Source of the DNA: Sphingomonadales bacterium
Lineage (GTDB): Bacteria; Pseudomonadota; Alphaproteobacteria; Sphingomonadales; Sphingomonadaceae
DNA length: 26,218 nt
Direction: 5' to 3'
Assembly (NCBI GenBank): GCA_025360285.1
Contig: JANYCM010000086.1
Coordinates: forward strand, 1-26,218
In this document: positions 1 through 6,961 of the stretch, piece by piece
How positions within the stretch are numbered: the stretch's first letter is position 1
How the letters are laid out: every line of letters starts with the position of its first letter
Notes under the pieces: model-generated
What the model was told of the DNA's origin: nothing
Seen by the model: the letters and a program-made list of their open reading frames with translations, nothing else
The model's database searches: none
Program-made: the position numbers and the translations under genes

Positions 1-1653
1 GTGGTGATTTTCGACGGGCTGGATGAAATCGGCACGCGGCTGGGGCCGGAACGGCTGGCCAGCCTGTATCGCACGATGCTGGAGGTGGTGCCGGGCGCGG
101 CGTGGAATGCCGACCGGTCGGGGCAGAAGGCCGATTGGGCGGCGTGCCGGCTGCGCATCCTCGTCACCTGCCGCACGCATTTCTTTCGGGATCATATCGC
201 CGAGGCCAGCGTGCTGCGCGATCGGGATCGCTTTGCCGGGGTGGCCGGGCAGCATGTCATCAAGACCATCCACATGGCGCCGTTCCGGCCGGACCAGATC
301 GAGAGCTTTTTCAAGAAGACGCTGGGCGCGGCGGCGGGCGCCGAAGTCTGGGCCTCGGTCGCCCGCCTGCCCGATCTTGCCGGGCTGGCGGCCAAGCCGA
401 TCATGGCGCGCTATATCGCCGAACTGGCGCCTGATCTGGTCGCCGATGCAGCGGCCGGGCGGGTGATCAATGCGGCGCGGCTGTATGATCATCTGTTCCG
501 CCGCAGCCTGGAACGCGATGCCGACAAACGGCCGTTGCTGACGGTACGGGACCGGGAAAAACTGCTGGAACATCTGGCGGAGGCGCTGTGGCGGCAGAAG
601 GCCAATGCGCTGCCGGCGGATGCGCTGGAGGATTGGCTGGATGGCCAGGTCGATACCACGCCGGCGCTGGCCCGGCTGCTGGCGAGTGATCGGGAGGCGC
701 GCGGGCTGGTGCAGACCGAATGGCGCAACGCCAGCCTGCTGGTGCGGGAGGATGGCGATAGTTTTCGCTTCGTCCACACATCCTTTCAGGAATATTTCCT
801 GGCGCGGCGGCTGTGGGGCGCGCTGGGCGCGGCGCTGATCGATGGCGGGGCGGATTTTGCCATGGCCGAGGCAGCGGCACCCAGTGACGAAACAATCGGC
901 TTCCTGATCGATCTGGTGGCGATCGCCGGTGGCTGGCCGCGGTTGGCGGCGGTGATCACCGCCGGGCTGCGGCACGGCCAGCCGGCGGCGCTGCGGTTGC
1001 TGGCGCTGCGGTTGTGGCGGGCGCGGGCGGCGGCCGGGCAGGCACAACCGCTGCCGGTGGCGGCGGACCTGTCGGGGCTGGATTTGAAGGATTCGGTGTG
1101 GGGGCCTGGGGTGTTCACCCAGGTGGATTTTTCGGGGGCGAATCTGCTGGGGGCGGATTGGACGGGCGCGGTGCTCGATGGGTGCAATTTCGCGGGGGCG
1201 AATATGGCCCAGGTGACGTCAGATGGCTGTGAAATGCGCCGGTGCCGGGGGGTGCCGCACGGCGCGGGGGCGATACGCTGGCATGACGGGCGCATGGATG
1301 CCGAAAGTGCCGCGGGGCCGGGGGCGGGAATCGTGTTGCGCAGCGGACGCGCGATGCGGCTGGTCCTGAAACCGGTCGGGATCAACGGCGCCACGCGCTC
1401 CGCCTTCAACAGCGCGGTGTTTTCGCCCGATGCGGCGCAGGTGCTGACCGGCGGGAATGATGGCAGCGCGCGGCTGTGGGATGCGGCGAGCGGCAAATGT
1501 ACGGCGGTACTGGTGTCGTATCCCGATGGCTGGGCGGCGGGGGATTGCAATGGCCAGGTGGTGCGTTGTGGGGGGAAGGCGTGGAAATATCTGCATGCGC
1601 TGGCGGATGCGGGGGACGGGCGGGTGCGGGTGGTTAGTGCGTTCGAGGTGTGA
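1..1653 (+). CDS. NACHT-family STAND NTPase, 3' part (5' end outside window)
   Basis: The reading frame is open from the first base and begins with a hydrophobic strand running into DGLDE, the Walker B motif of NACHT/STAND ATPases. The Walker A P-loop, which must precede it, is therefore upstream of the window, and the GTG at base 1 is an internal Val codon. Further NACHT marks are a sensor-like LRILVTCRTHFF around residues 51-62 and the family-typical FVHTSFQEYFLARRLW at about 257-272. Residues about 355-413 carry A(D/N)L-type pentapeptide-like repeats (DFSGANLLGADW, CNFAGANM). Residues about 468-502 form one WD40 blade ending in SARLWDAASGK. Known bacterial NACHT proteins are signal-transduction ATPases, and many are antiphage sensors (Avs/bNACHT class) whose N-terminal domain is the effector. 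That domain is not visible here, so the role is inferred. The gene converges on rlmN. Confidence 0.85.
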   Translation: MVIFDGLDEIGTRLGPERLASLYRTMLEVVPGAAWNADRSGQKADWAACRLRILVTCRTHFFRDHIAEASVLRDRDRFAGVAGQHVIKTIHMAPFRPDQIESFFKKTLGAAAGAEVWASVARLPDLAGLAAKPIMARYIAELAPDLVADAAAGRVINAARLYDHLFRRSLERDADKRPLLTVRDREKLLEHLAEALWRQKANALPADALEDWLDGQVDTTPALARLLASDREARGLVQTEWRNASLLVREDGDSFRFVHTSFQEYFLARRLWGALGAALIDGGADFAMAEAAAPSDETIGFLIDLVAIAGGWPRLAAVITAGLRHGQPAALRLLALRLWRARAAAGQAQPLPVAADLSGLDLKDSVWGPGVFTQVDFSGANLLGADWTGAVLDGCNFAGANMAQVTSDGCEMRRCRGVPHGAGAIRWHDGRMDAESAAGPGAGIVLRSGRAMRLVLKPVGINGATRSAFNSAVFSPDAAQVLTGGNDGSARLWDAASGKCTAVLVSYPDGWAAGDCNGQVVRCGGKAWKYLHALADAGDGRVRVVSAFEV

Positions 1654-1670
1654 CGCCCTGGCGCGGCGTT

Positions 1671-1751
1671 GAAACTTTCCTCTCCCGCAGGCGGGAGAGG
1701 GGTTTCAAGCAAGAAGGACCCACCCCCGGCCCCTGCCTTGAAAGGGAGGGG
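1671..1751. terminator. two-hairpin intergenic element between convergent genes
   Basis: The first hairpin has a perfect 10-bp stem, CCTCTCCCGC (1679-1688) against GCGGGAGAGG (1691-1700), with a two-base loop. An outer GAAAC/GTTTC pairing (1671-1675 with 1702-1706) extends it. The second, imperfect hairpin pairs 1730-1739 with 1742-1751 with one mismatch. Neither has a U-run. Lying between the 3' ends of two convergent genes they could terminate transcription in both directions. They also resemble the CTCTCCCGC/GCGGGAGAG small palindromic repeats that I recall as common between sphingomonad genes, so this may be a repeat-family member as well. Confidence 0.6.
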
Positions 1752-1774
1752 AGAAGGAAGCGGGAGGGGGGCGT

Positions 1775-3061
1775 TCAATCCACCCAGGCGGCTTCTTTTT
1801 CGGCGGCGCGGCGGTCCAGTTCGGCGCGGGTGATTTTTTCGCTTGATGATTTCAACTGGCCGCAGGCGGCCATGATGTCCCGCCCGCGGGGGCGGCGGAC
1901 GGGGGCGGAGATGCCGGCCTTGAAGATGATTTCCGAAAAGGCGGTGACGCGATCGGGGGTTGAGGTTTCATAGGCGCTGCCCGGCCAGGGGTTGAAGGGG
2001 ATGAGGTTGACCTTGGCGGGCAGATCATATTTGCGGATCAGGCGGACGAGTTCACGCGCTTCCGCATCGCTGTCATTCTTGTCCTTCAGCATGACATATT
2101 CAAAGGTGATCCGCCTTGCGTTGTTGGCGCCGGGATAGGCGGCGCAGGCGGACAGCAGTTCCTCGATACCGTATTTCTTGTTGATGGGGACGATCTCATC
2201 CCGGATGTCCTTCGTTACGGCGTGCAGCGAGACGGCGAGGTTGACGCCGATTTCGGCACCGGCGCGGGCCATCATCGGCACAACGCCGCTGGTGGACAGG
2301 GTGATGCGGCGCTTCGACAGGCCGAGGCCGTCACCATCCATGACGATGGCCAGCGCATCGCGGACGTTGTCGAAATTGTACAGCGGTTCGCCCATGCCCA
2401 TCATGACGATGTTGGTCAGCATGCGGCCCTCGGCGGTGTAATTGCTGCCGGGCTGGTTGTGGCCGGGGATCCAGGCGGGGCCGTCGTCACCGTCGTCGTC
2501 ACTGTCGGGTAGCGGCGCCAGGCTGGCGGTGCCGTTCGGCCATTCGCCGAGCGCATCGCGGGCGAGCATGACCTGGCCGACGATTTCGGCCGGCGTCAGA
2601 TTGCGGACCAGCTTCATGGTGCCGGTAAAACAGAAGCGGCAATTGAGGGTGCAGCCGACTTGCGAGGAAACGCACAGCGTGCCGCGATAGGCATCGGGGA
2701 TGAAGACGCATTCCGCCTCCTCCCCATCATCGAAGCGCAGCAGCCATTTGCGCGTGCCATCGGTGGAAACCTGCGCCGTGACGACCTCGGGCCGGCCGAC
2801 GACGAACTGTTCGGCCAGCAGCGCGCGGGTGGGTTTGGCGATGTTGGCGAAGGCGGCAATGTCGGTGACGCCGCGCTGGTAGATCCAGTTCCACACTTGC
2901 GCCGTACGCATGCCGGCCTGTTTTTCGGGGATGCCGGCCTCGATCAGCGCGGCGCGGAGTTGCGGTTTCGACAGGCCGAGCAGGGCGCGCTTGCCATCGG
3001 CGCGGGCGGGGGCGGGCTTGCGCGGGACTGTCTGGGGGTCGGTGAGGCCGGGGATCTGCAT
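1775..3061 (-). CDS. rlmN: dual-specificity 23S rRNA/tRNA adenine C2-methyltransferase RlmN
   Basis: This is a cytoplasmic radical-SAM enzyme; the family methylates C2 of A2503 in 23S rRNA and of A37 in some tRNAs. The protein has 428 residues. The 4Fe-4S cluster motif CxxxCxxC is C137, C141 and C144 (CTLNCRFC). The SAM-binding MMGMGEPLYNFDN follows at about 220-232, and the conserved C-terminal Cys that carries the transferred methyl is C400 in AACGQLK. The N-terminal helical accessory domain (residues about 30-90) is present. A low-complexity acidic stretch (SDDDGDDG, about 187-194) sits in the variable loop before MMGMGEP. The ATG start gives a full-length protein, slightly longer than E. 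coli RlmN because of an N-terminal extension and this loop. It is a housekeeping gene with no evident operon partner here. Confidence 0.97.
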   Translation of the reverse strand: MQIPGLTDPQTVPRKPAPARADGKRALLGLSKPQLRAALIEAGIPEKQAGMRTAQVWNWIYQRGVTDIAAFANIAKPTRALLAEQFVVGRPEVVTAQVSTDGTRKWLLRFDDGEEAECVFIPDAYRGTLCVSSQVGCTLNCRFCFTGTMKLVRNLTPAEIVGQVMLARDALGEWPNGTASLAPLPDSDDDGDDGPAWIPGHNQPGSNYTAEGRMLTNIVMMGMGEPLYNFDNVRDALAIVMDGDGLGLSKRRITLSTSGVVPMMARAGAEIGVNLAVSLHAVTKDIRDEIVPINKKYGIEELLSACAAYPGANNARRITFEYVMLKDKNDSDAEARELVRLIRKYDLPAKVNLIPFNPWPGSAYETSTPDRVTAFSEIIFKAGISAPVRRPRGRDIMAACGQLKSSSEKITRAELDRRAAEKEAAWVD

Positions 3062-3111
3062 GGGCGGCCTATAGGGGAGGCGGCGGGCGGGGGGAAGGCG
3101 GCGGCGGGTTC

Positions 3112-3172
3112 TTATTGTTTATCGATAATTTTGTTGACGTGGTTGGGGGCACGGCATATCGTTTATCAATAA
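3112..3172 (+). promoter_or_regulatory. promoter with paired palindromic operators for the DUF2975 operon
   Basis: A sigma70-like promoter is visible: TTGACG at 3134-3139, a 17-bp spacer, then TATCGT at 3157-3162. Two 17-bp sites matching at 14 of 17 positions bracket it: TTATTGTTTATCGATAA (3112-3128), just upstream of the -35, and ATATCGTTTATCAATAA (3156-3172), covering the -10 and the start point. Each is itself an imperfect palindrome, and they are spaced 44 bp apart, about four helical turns, so both lie on the same DNA face. The leader would be only about 14 nt, carrying the AAGGAG ribosome site. This arrangement suits repression by the HTH protein encoded two genes along. Binding is inferred, not shown. 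Confidence 0.6.
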
Positions 3173-3182
3173 GGAGAATCGA

Positions 3183-3677
3183 ATGATACGGCAGGATGGA
3201 CTGATGAACGGGGCGCGGCTGGTGGTGCGGGTGGCGCTATGGGCGAACCGGCTGTTCCTTGCCGGGGTGGTGCTGGGGCTGGGCTGGTCGCTGGTGTCGC
3301 CGGGGCAATTTGCGGCGGTGGCCGGGGCGGAGATTGCCGGGATGCGCTGGGAGCTGTTGCTCGGGCTGGTGATGGGTGCGGCGACCGATTGCCTGCTGAC
3401 GGCGCTGGCGGCGATCATTGCGGTGGCCGCGGCGGGCGATCCGTTCATCGCCGCCAATGCCGGGCGGTTGCAGCGCATCGGCTGGTGCCTGCTGGTGCTG
3501 CAATTGTGCGAGCTGCCGGGGTTGCTCATTGCGCGGGGCTATCCGGGGCTGGGGGCGGCGGCGCCGGTGCCCGATGTGTCGATCACCGGCTGGATCGCCG
3601 TGCTGATGGTGTTTGTGCTGGCGCGGGTGTTCGCGGTGGGCGCCGCGATGCGCGACGATCTCGACGGGACGATCTGA
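3183..3677 (+). CDS. DUF2975 family integral membrane protein
   Basis: The protein has 164 residues and is almost entirely hydrophobic, with about four predicted membrane spans near residues 16-36, 50-80, 97-115 and 134-152. Its polytopic layout, ending in a span plus a short charged tail, fits DUF2975. Members of this family are typically encoded directly before a small YozG-type HTH gene, as here. ATG 3183 is preceded by AAGGAGA at a good distance. The biochemical role of DUF2975 is not established; pairing with a DNA-binding protein suggests a membrane sensor or anti-regulator, which is inference. It is first in a tight operon: 3 nt separate it from the HTH gene. Possible direct binding sites flank its promoter. 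Confidence 0.75.
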   Translation: MIRQDGLMNGARLVVRVALWANRLFLAGVVLGLGWSLVSPGQFAAVAGAEIAGMRWELLLGLVMGAATDCLLTALAAIIAVAAAGDPFIAANAGRLQRIGWCLLVLQLCELPGLLIARGYPGLGAAAPVPDVSITGWIAVLMVFVLARVFAVGAAMRDDLDGTI

Positions 3678-3680
3678 GCC

Positions 3681-3899
3681 ATGGCGATCATCGTGCGGCT
3701 TGATGACATGCTCGCCCGGCGCGGGGTGTCGCTGACGCAATTGTCGGAAAGCGTCGACATCACGCTCGCCAATCTGTCGATCCTGAAGACCGGCAAGGCG
3801 CGGGCGATCCGCTTTTCGACACTGGCGGCGATCTGCGGCTTTCTGGACTGCCAGCCCGGCGACATCCTGGGCTTTGACCCGCAAGGAGAGGAACCATGA
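3681..3899 (+). CDS. YozG-like Cro/C1-type helix-turn-helix transcriptional regulator
   Basis: This 72-residue protein is a single compact HTH domain (HTH_26/YozG-like). The HTH covers about residues 17-37, with the recognition segment ITLANLSILKTGKA, followed by the family-typical RFSTLAAICGFLDCQPGDIL. These small regulators usually partner DUF2975 membrane proteins. It starts 3 nt after the DUF2975 stop and its own stop overlaps the next start in an ATGA, so the three genes are probably translationally coupled. It is the natural candidate to bind the two 17-bp palindromes at the operon promoter and autoregulate. No sensor domain is present, so any signal would have to come through a partner or a small ligand. 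Confidence 0.88.
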   Translation: MAIIVRLDDMLARRGVSLTQLSESVDITLANLSILKTGKARAIRFSTLAAICGFLDCQPGDILGFDPQGEEP

Positions 3900-4309
3900 T
3901 CCGTCTGTCACCGCTGCGCATCACTCTGCTGCGCGGTTGCTATCTGCTGATGTTTGTCGGGCTGGGGCTGGTAATCTGGCCCGGGATTTTGGATACCGGG
4001 CGCGAATGGGAACTGGCGCGCGGGCTGGTCAATGCGATGCTGGCGGCGCTGGGCCTGCTCGCCGGGCTGGGGCTGCGCCATCCGCTGCGCATGCTGCCGC
4101 TGCTGCTGTTCGAAACCGCGTGGAAGCTGATCTGGCTGCTGCGCGTCGCGCTGCCGGCGTGGCTGGGCGGGCGGCTTGATGCGGCGATGGCGGAAACGGC
4201 GGCGGAATGCCTGGGCGTGGCGATCTTTCTGCTGGTGCTGCCCTGGGGATATGTGTGGCGGCGCTATGTGCGCGGGCCGCAGCTTGCTCGCGGCGGTGTG
4301 CCGGGTTAA
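3896..4309 (+). CDS. small integral membrane protein of unknown function
   Basis: I do not recognise a named family. The 137-residue product has about four hydrophobic segments (near residues 12-31, 42-58, 66-88 and 105-123) and ends in an arginine-rich, probably cytosolic tail (WRRYVRGPQLARG). The ATG overlaps the stop of the HTH gene (ATGA). A strong AAGGAGAGG ribosome site lies inside the 3' end of that gene, so it is clearly the third gene of the DUF2975/HTH operon. Its role is presumably tied to that module, for example as the regulated membrane component, but nothing in the sequence shows a transport or catalytic motif. Confidence 0.75.
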   Translation: MIRLSPLRITLLRGCYLLMFVGLGLVIWPGILDTGREWELARGLVNAMLAALGLLAGLGLRHPLRMLPLLLFETAWKLIWLLRVALPAWLGGRLDAAMAETAAECLGVAIFLLVLPWGYVWRRYVRGPQLARGGVPG

Positions 4310-4344
4310 TCAGGCTTTCCCCTTGATTGGAAAGACCTTTGCTG

Positions 4345-5814
4345 ATGCGATCATGGCCGGGCGTGTTGGGTGTCATGCTGGTCTTGCTGGCGGCGACGGC
4401 GGCCCAGGCGGCGGCCATCACGCCGCAGCAGATCGCGGAGCGGTGTGCGCCCGGCACGGCCAAGCAGTTTCCGGGGTCAAACTGGGCCGGCGGGCTCAAC
4501 CCCAATTACAATGATCTGACGCCCGATCGCCTGTCCGGCGTGACCTCGGCATCGGCCAGCGAAGTCCAGTGCATCATCAACAGCTTTGGCAATGCAATTG
4601 TGGTGATCGCGGCGCTGAACCCCAATTCCGACAAGGAAATGCTGCCGCAATCGCTGCCGATGGGATGGGCGGTGACGGGGCGTGATGATCCCGGCGTCCA
4701 GAACAATGTGGCGGTCGTCGCGGCGATCGCGACCGGCGGCGACAAGGCCCGGCCGATCATCGTTTACTGCCACAATGTCCGCTGCTTCATGTCATACAAC
4801 CTGTTGGTGCGGTTGCAGCGCGCCGGCTATACGAACCTGTATTGGGGCCGCACCGGGCTGTTTGACTGGAAGGGCAGCCACTATCCGCTGGTCAGCCCGA
4901 TGGCCTATGATCTGGGGCAGATTCCGGGGCGCGCCACATCGGATTTCATCAATCTGCTGCCGCTGTGCGAAAAGCCGGCCGAATTTCCGGACGATATGCC
5001 CGCCCGGTTCGTTGGCAGCGAGCTGCGGGCGAGCGAGGCCTTTGAAACGCCATCAACGACCGCCAGCAAGCCGGCCGTAACCAATCCGCGCCAGGAATGG
5101 CTGTCGCAATTCGACCGGCTCGATCAGCGCATTGAAAATTGCCTGGGCCGGTTGACCGATCCGAAATTCGAGCTGGCAAGCGCGCCGGTCTACAAGGCCG
5201 AGCTCGCCCGGTTGATCGCCCAGCGCCGGCCGGACTGGGTGGCATTGCGCAACGATGCAAACCAGAAGCTGCAAAAGATCGCCGATGATTTTGATGCCAA
5301 CCCGTCCCAGGCGCTGCAGAATTACCTGGTATCTTACAAGATCACACCGCAATCGCTGCGCGCCACCTATCTGGCGGCGAGCGCCGCGCCCAGCATCGAA
5401 AAATCCTGCGGCACGATCGACTATGACGCCAGGCCGGCGAGTCTTACCCGGCCGGAATATGACCGGCGGCTGGCGGCCATGCGAAAATTCGTGCCCTGTG
5501 CCGCCCAGTGGATCAAGCAGACCCCGGTGCTCCAGATCGCCAACCGCACTGAATTCCGCCTCGCCCTCAATTGGGTGAAGCAGACGAGGCCGTTTCTGTG
5601 CTCGGTAAAACCGGCGCGAAACTGCCTGCCCGATCAGGCGTGGCAACCGATCGCGGCCATCGCGACCGAGGATAATGACCGGCTGGTTACCCTGGTGGAA
5701 CAGGAACACAACAACCGGGATTTCTATGGCCTGCTGCTCGAGCCCGAAGCGCTGCGCTACGTCAATGCTGTCGGCTATGTCGATGATAGCGGCAAGTTCA
5801 CGCCGCATCGTTGA
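4345..5814 (+). CDS. secreted rhodanese-like domain protein with CxxxxC motif
   Basis: The protein has 489 residues from ATG 4345; an upstream in-frame TTG at 4327 would add six. I prefer the ATG because it opens a standard signal peptide (MRSWPGVLGVMLVLLAATAAQA, cleavage near residue 22-24) and has GGAAAG upstream. Residues about 75-185 match a rhodanese fold: IIVYCHNVRCFMSYN with the likely catalytic C142 and a second C147, then LQRAGYTNLYWGRTGLFDWKG. The C-x4-C-x2-S-x-N signature resembles the rhodanese-like CXXCW proteins associated with PQQ-dependent alcohol catabolism. The C-terminal 300 residues, with several Cys, match nothing I know. It is probably periplasmic. It follows the DUF2975 operon by 35 nt and may be co-transcribed. 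Confidence 0.7.
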   Translation: MRSWPGVLGVMLVLLAATAAQAAAITPQQIAERCAPGTAKQFPGSNWAGGLNPNYNDLTPDRLSGVTSASASEVQCIINSFGNAIVVIAALNPNSDKEMLPQSLPMGWAVTGRDDPGVQNNVAVVAAIATGGDKARPIIVYCHNVRCFMSYNLLVRLQRAGYTNLYWGRTGLFDWKGSHYPLVSPMAYDLGQIPGRATSDFINLLPLCEKPAEFPDDMPARFVGSELRASEAFETPSTTASKPAVTNPRQEWLSQFDRLDQRIENCLGRLTDPKFELASAPVYKAELARLIAQRRPDWVALRNDANQKLQKIADDFDANPSQALQNYLVSYKITPQSLRATYLAASAAPSIEKSCGTIDYDARPASLTRPEYDRRLAAMRKFVPCAAQWIKQTPVLQIANRTEFRLALNWVKQTRPFLCSVKPARNCLPDQAWQPIAAIATEDNDRLVTLVEQEHNNRDFYGLLLEPEALRYVNAVGYVDDSGKFTPHR

Positions 5815-5849
5815 GGGGGGTGGGTTTCGCGCCGGGGGGTGGTCGAGGA

Positions 5850-5990
5850 GGGAAGTCAGGAAGTAAGGGGCATGGGCAAAGCCCATGCTGGCGTCGGACG
5901 AGTTCAGCGCAGGAAGGCTGCGCTGCCTCGCCGGCCGGTCTTGCGCCTGTCGGTGCGTAGCGCTTGCGCTATGCGCTCGCGGCGCTGCGA
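5850..5990. repeat. multi-hairpin intergenic repeat, copy A
   Basis: The core is a perfect 8-bp palindrome with a 3-nt loop, GCATGGGC-AAA-GCCCATGC (5870-5888). It is followed by a GACGAGTTC-like block (about 5895-5905), a CAGCGCAG/CTGCGCTG hairpin (5905-5925) and a GC-rich hairpin around GTAGCGCTTGCGCTATGC. The same ordered series of blocks occurs in inverted orientation at 9699-9835. The element ends almost exactly at the stop codon of the SDR gene. It may act as that gene's terminator, and may also be a dispersed non-coding repeat. Similarity is by eye and includes small gaps. Confidence 0.7.
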
Positions 5991-5991
5991 C

Positions 5992-6765
5992 TCACATCGC
6001 GCTTATCCCGCCATCCACATACAACCCATGCCCCGTCACCATCTTCGCCTCGTCCGACGCCAGATACACCGCCGCCCAGGCGATATCGTCGGGTTCGCCC
6101 ACCGCCCCCAGCGGAATTTGCCGGCCCAGCTTGGCCAGGCCTTCCTCGCGGCCCATGCGGCTGGTGATGCCATCCAGGATCGGGGTATCGATGAACACCG
6201 GGTGGATGCTGTTGCAGGTGATGCGATATTGCTGCTTGGCGCAGTGCAGGGCGACCGATTTGGTCAGGTGGCGCACGCCGGCCTTGGCGCTGTTATAGGC
6301 GGCGCTGTTATGGCCGGCGATGACCCCGGCGATCGATGAGATATTGACGATTGAACCGCGCACGCCGGTGGCCTTTACCGTCCGCGCCATCAGCGGCAAC
6401 GCCAGCTTGCAGCCGAAGAACACGCTGTCGAGGTCGATCGAATGGACCCGGCGCCAGTCTTCATAGCTGGTCGCCTCCACCGTCGTGCCGGCGGCGATGC
6501 CGGCATTATTGACCAATATGTGCAGGCCGCCGAAACTTTCCTCGGCAAAGGCCAGCGCCGCTTCCCATTCCTCGGGGCTGGTGACGTCATGGCCGATGCT
6601 GACGGCGGCAGCGCCAATTTTGGCCGCCTGTTCCGCGGCGCCCGCGGCATTGATGTCGGTCAGCACGACGCTGGCGCCTTCGCTGGCGAATTTGGCCGCC
6701 ATCGCGGCGCCCAGGCCCTGCGCCGCGCCGGTGATCAGTGCCACCTTGCCTGCCAGACGATCCAT
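5992..6765 (-). CDS. short-chain dehydrogenase/reductase (SDR), hydroxysteroid/cyclic-alcohol dehydrogenase-like
   Basis: This is a classical 257-residue SDR, with start ATG 6763-6765 placed just after AGGGAGAG. The cofactor site TGAAQGLG (residues 12-19) and Asp37 after the second strand indicate NAD(H) preference. NNAG is at 86-89, with catalytic Ser144, Tyr157 and Lys161 (NISSIAG, YNSAK). The usual catalytic Asn in the VN-L position is Asp111 here (SIDLDSVFFG). The stretch KQQYRITCNSIHPVFIDTP is reminiscent of bacterial 3beta/17beta-hydroxysteroid dehydrogenase, so a cyclic secondary alcohol is a plausible substrate. The exact substrate cannot be read. It diverges from the TonB receptor with a 196-bp shared control region, which suggests uptake followed by oxidation of the same compound. 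Confidence 0.9.
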   Translation of the reverse strand: MDRLAGKVALITGAAQGLGAAMAAKFASEGASVVLTDINAAGAAEQAAKIGAAAVSIGHDVTSPEEWEAALAFAEESFGGLHILVNNAGIAAGTTVEATSYEDWRRVHSIDLDSVFFGCKLALPLMARTVKATGVRGSIVNISSIAGVIAGHNSAAYNSAKAGVRHLTKSVALHCAKQQYRITCNSIHPVFIDTPILDGITSRMGREEGLAKLGRQIPLGAVGEPDDIAWAAVYLASDEAKMVTGHGLYVDGGISAM

Positions 6766-6961
6766 ATTGTCTCTCCCTGTTGTGCGGATTTGCTGCGCAC
6801 CATGGCGACCACGCGGCAGCCGGGCAAGCCCAGTGTGGCGAGGAAGCAACAGCAACACGCCATTTGTGCACCTGTCTCCGTGCCGGCATTGGCGATGCTG
6901 ACAACGTCAGCTAACACAAGCGTAATAATGCGGAAAAATCCGCCGTCCTTGGGGAGATCGT
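6766..6961. promoter_or_regulatory. divergent control region between SDR and TonB receptor
   Basis: An inverted repeat GCTGAC-AAC-GTCAGC (6897-6911) overlaps a -35-like CTGACA (6898-6903). An AT-rich TAATAAT (6923-6929) downstream could serve as the -10 for the receptor gene, although the spacing is 17 or 19 bp depending on the hexamer chosen. The palindrome position suits a repressor operator. No regulator gene adjoins it. GGGGAGAT precedes the receptor ATG. On the other strand AGGGAGAG precedes the SDR start, and no clear promoter hexamers were found for it. Confidence 0.4.

Noticed and set aside
1..3. GTG at base 1 as the true start of the NACHT gene
   Set aside because: A NACHT ATPase needs a P-loop before Walker B. 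Walker B is within the first ten codons, so the gene starts upstream.
786..1778. 330-codon minus-strand frame opposite the NACHT gene
   Set aside because: It runs antisense to a coding region with recognisable motifs, and its start is inside the intergenic hairpins.
6766..6858. 31-residue N-terminal extension of the SDR
   Set aside because: The internal ATG at 6765 has a good ribosome site and begins the canonical SDR N-terminus. The extension is not part of the fold.
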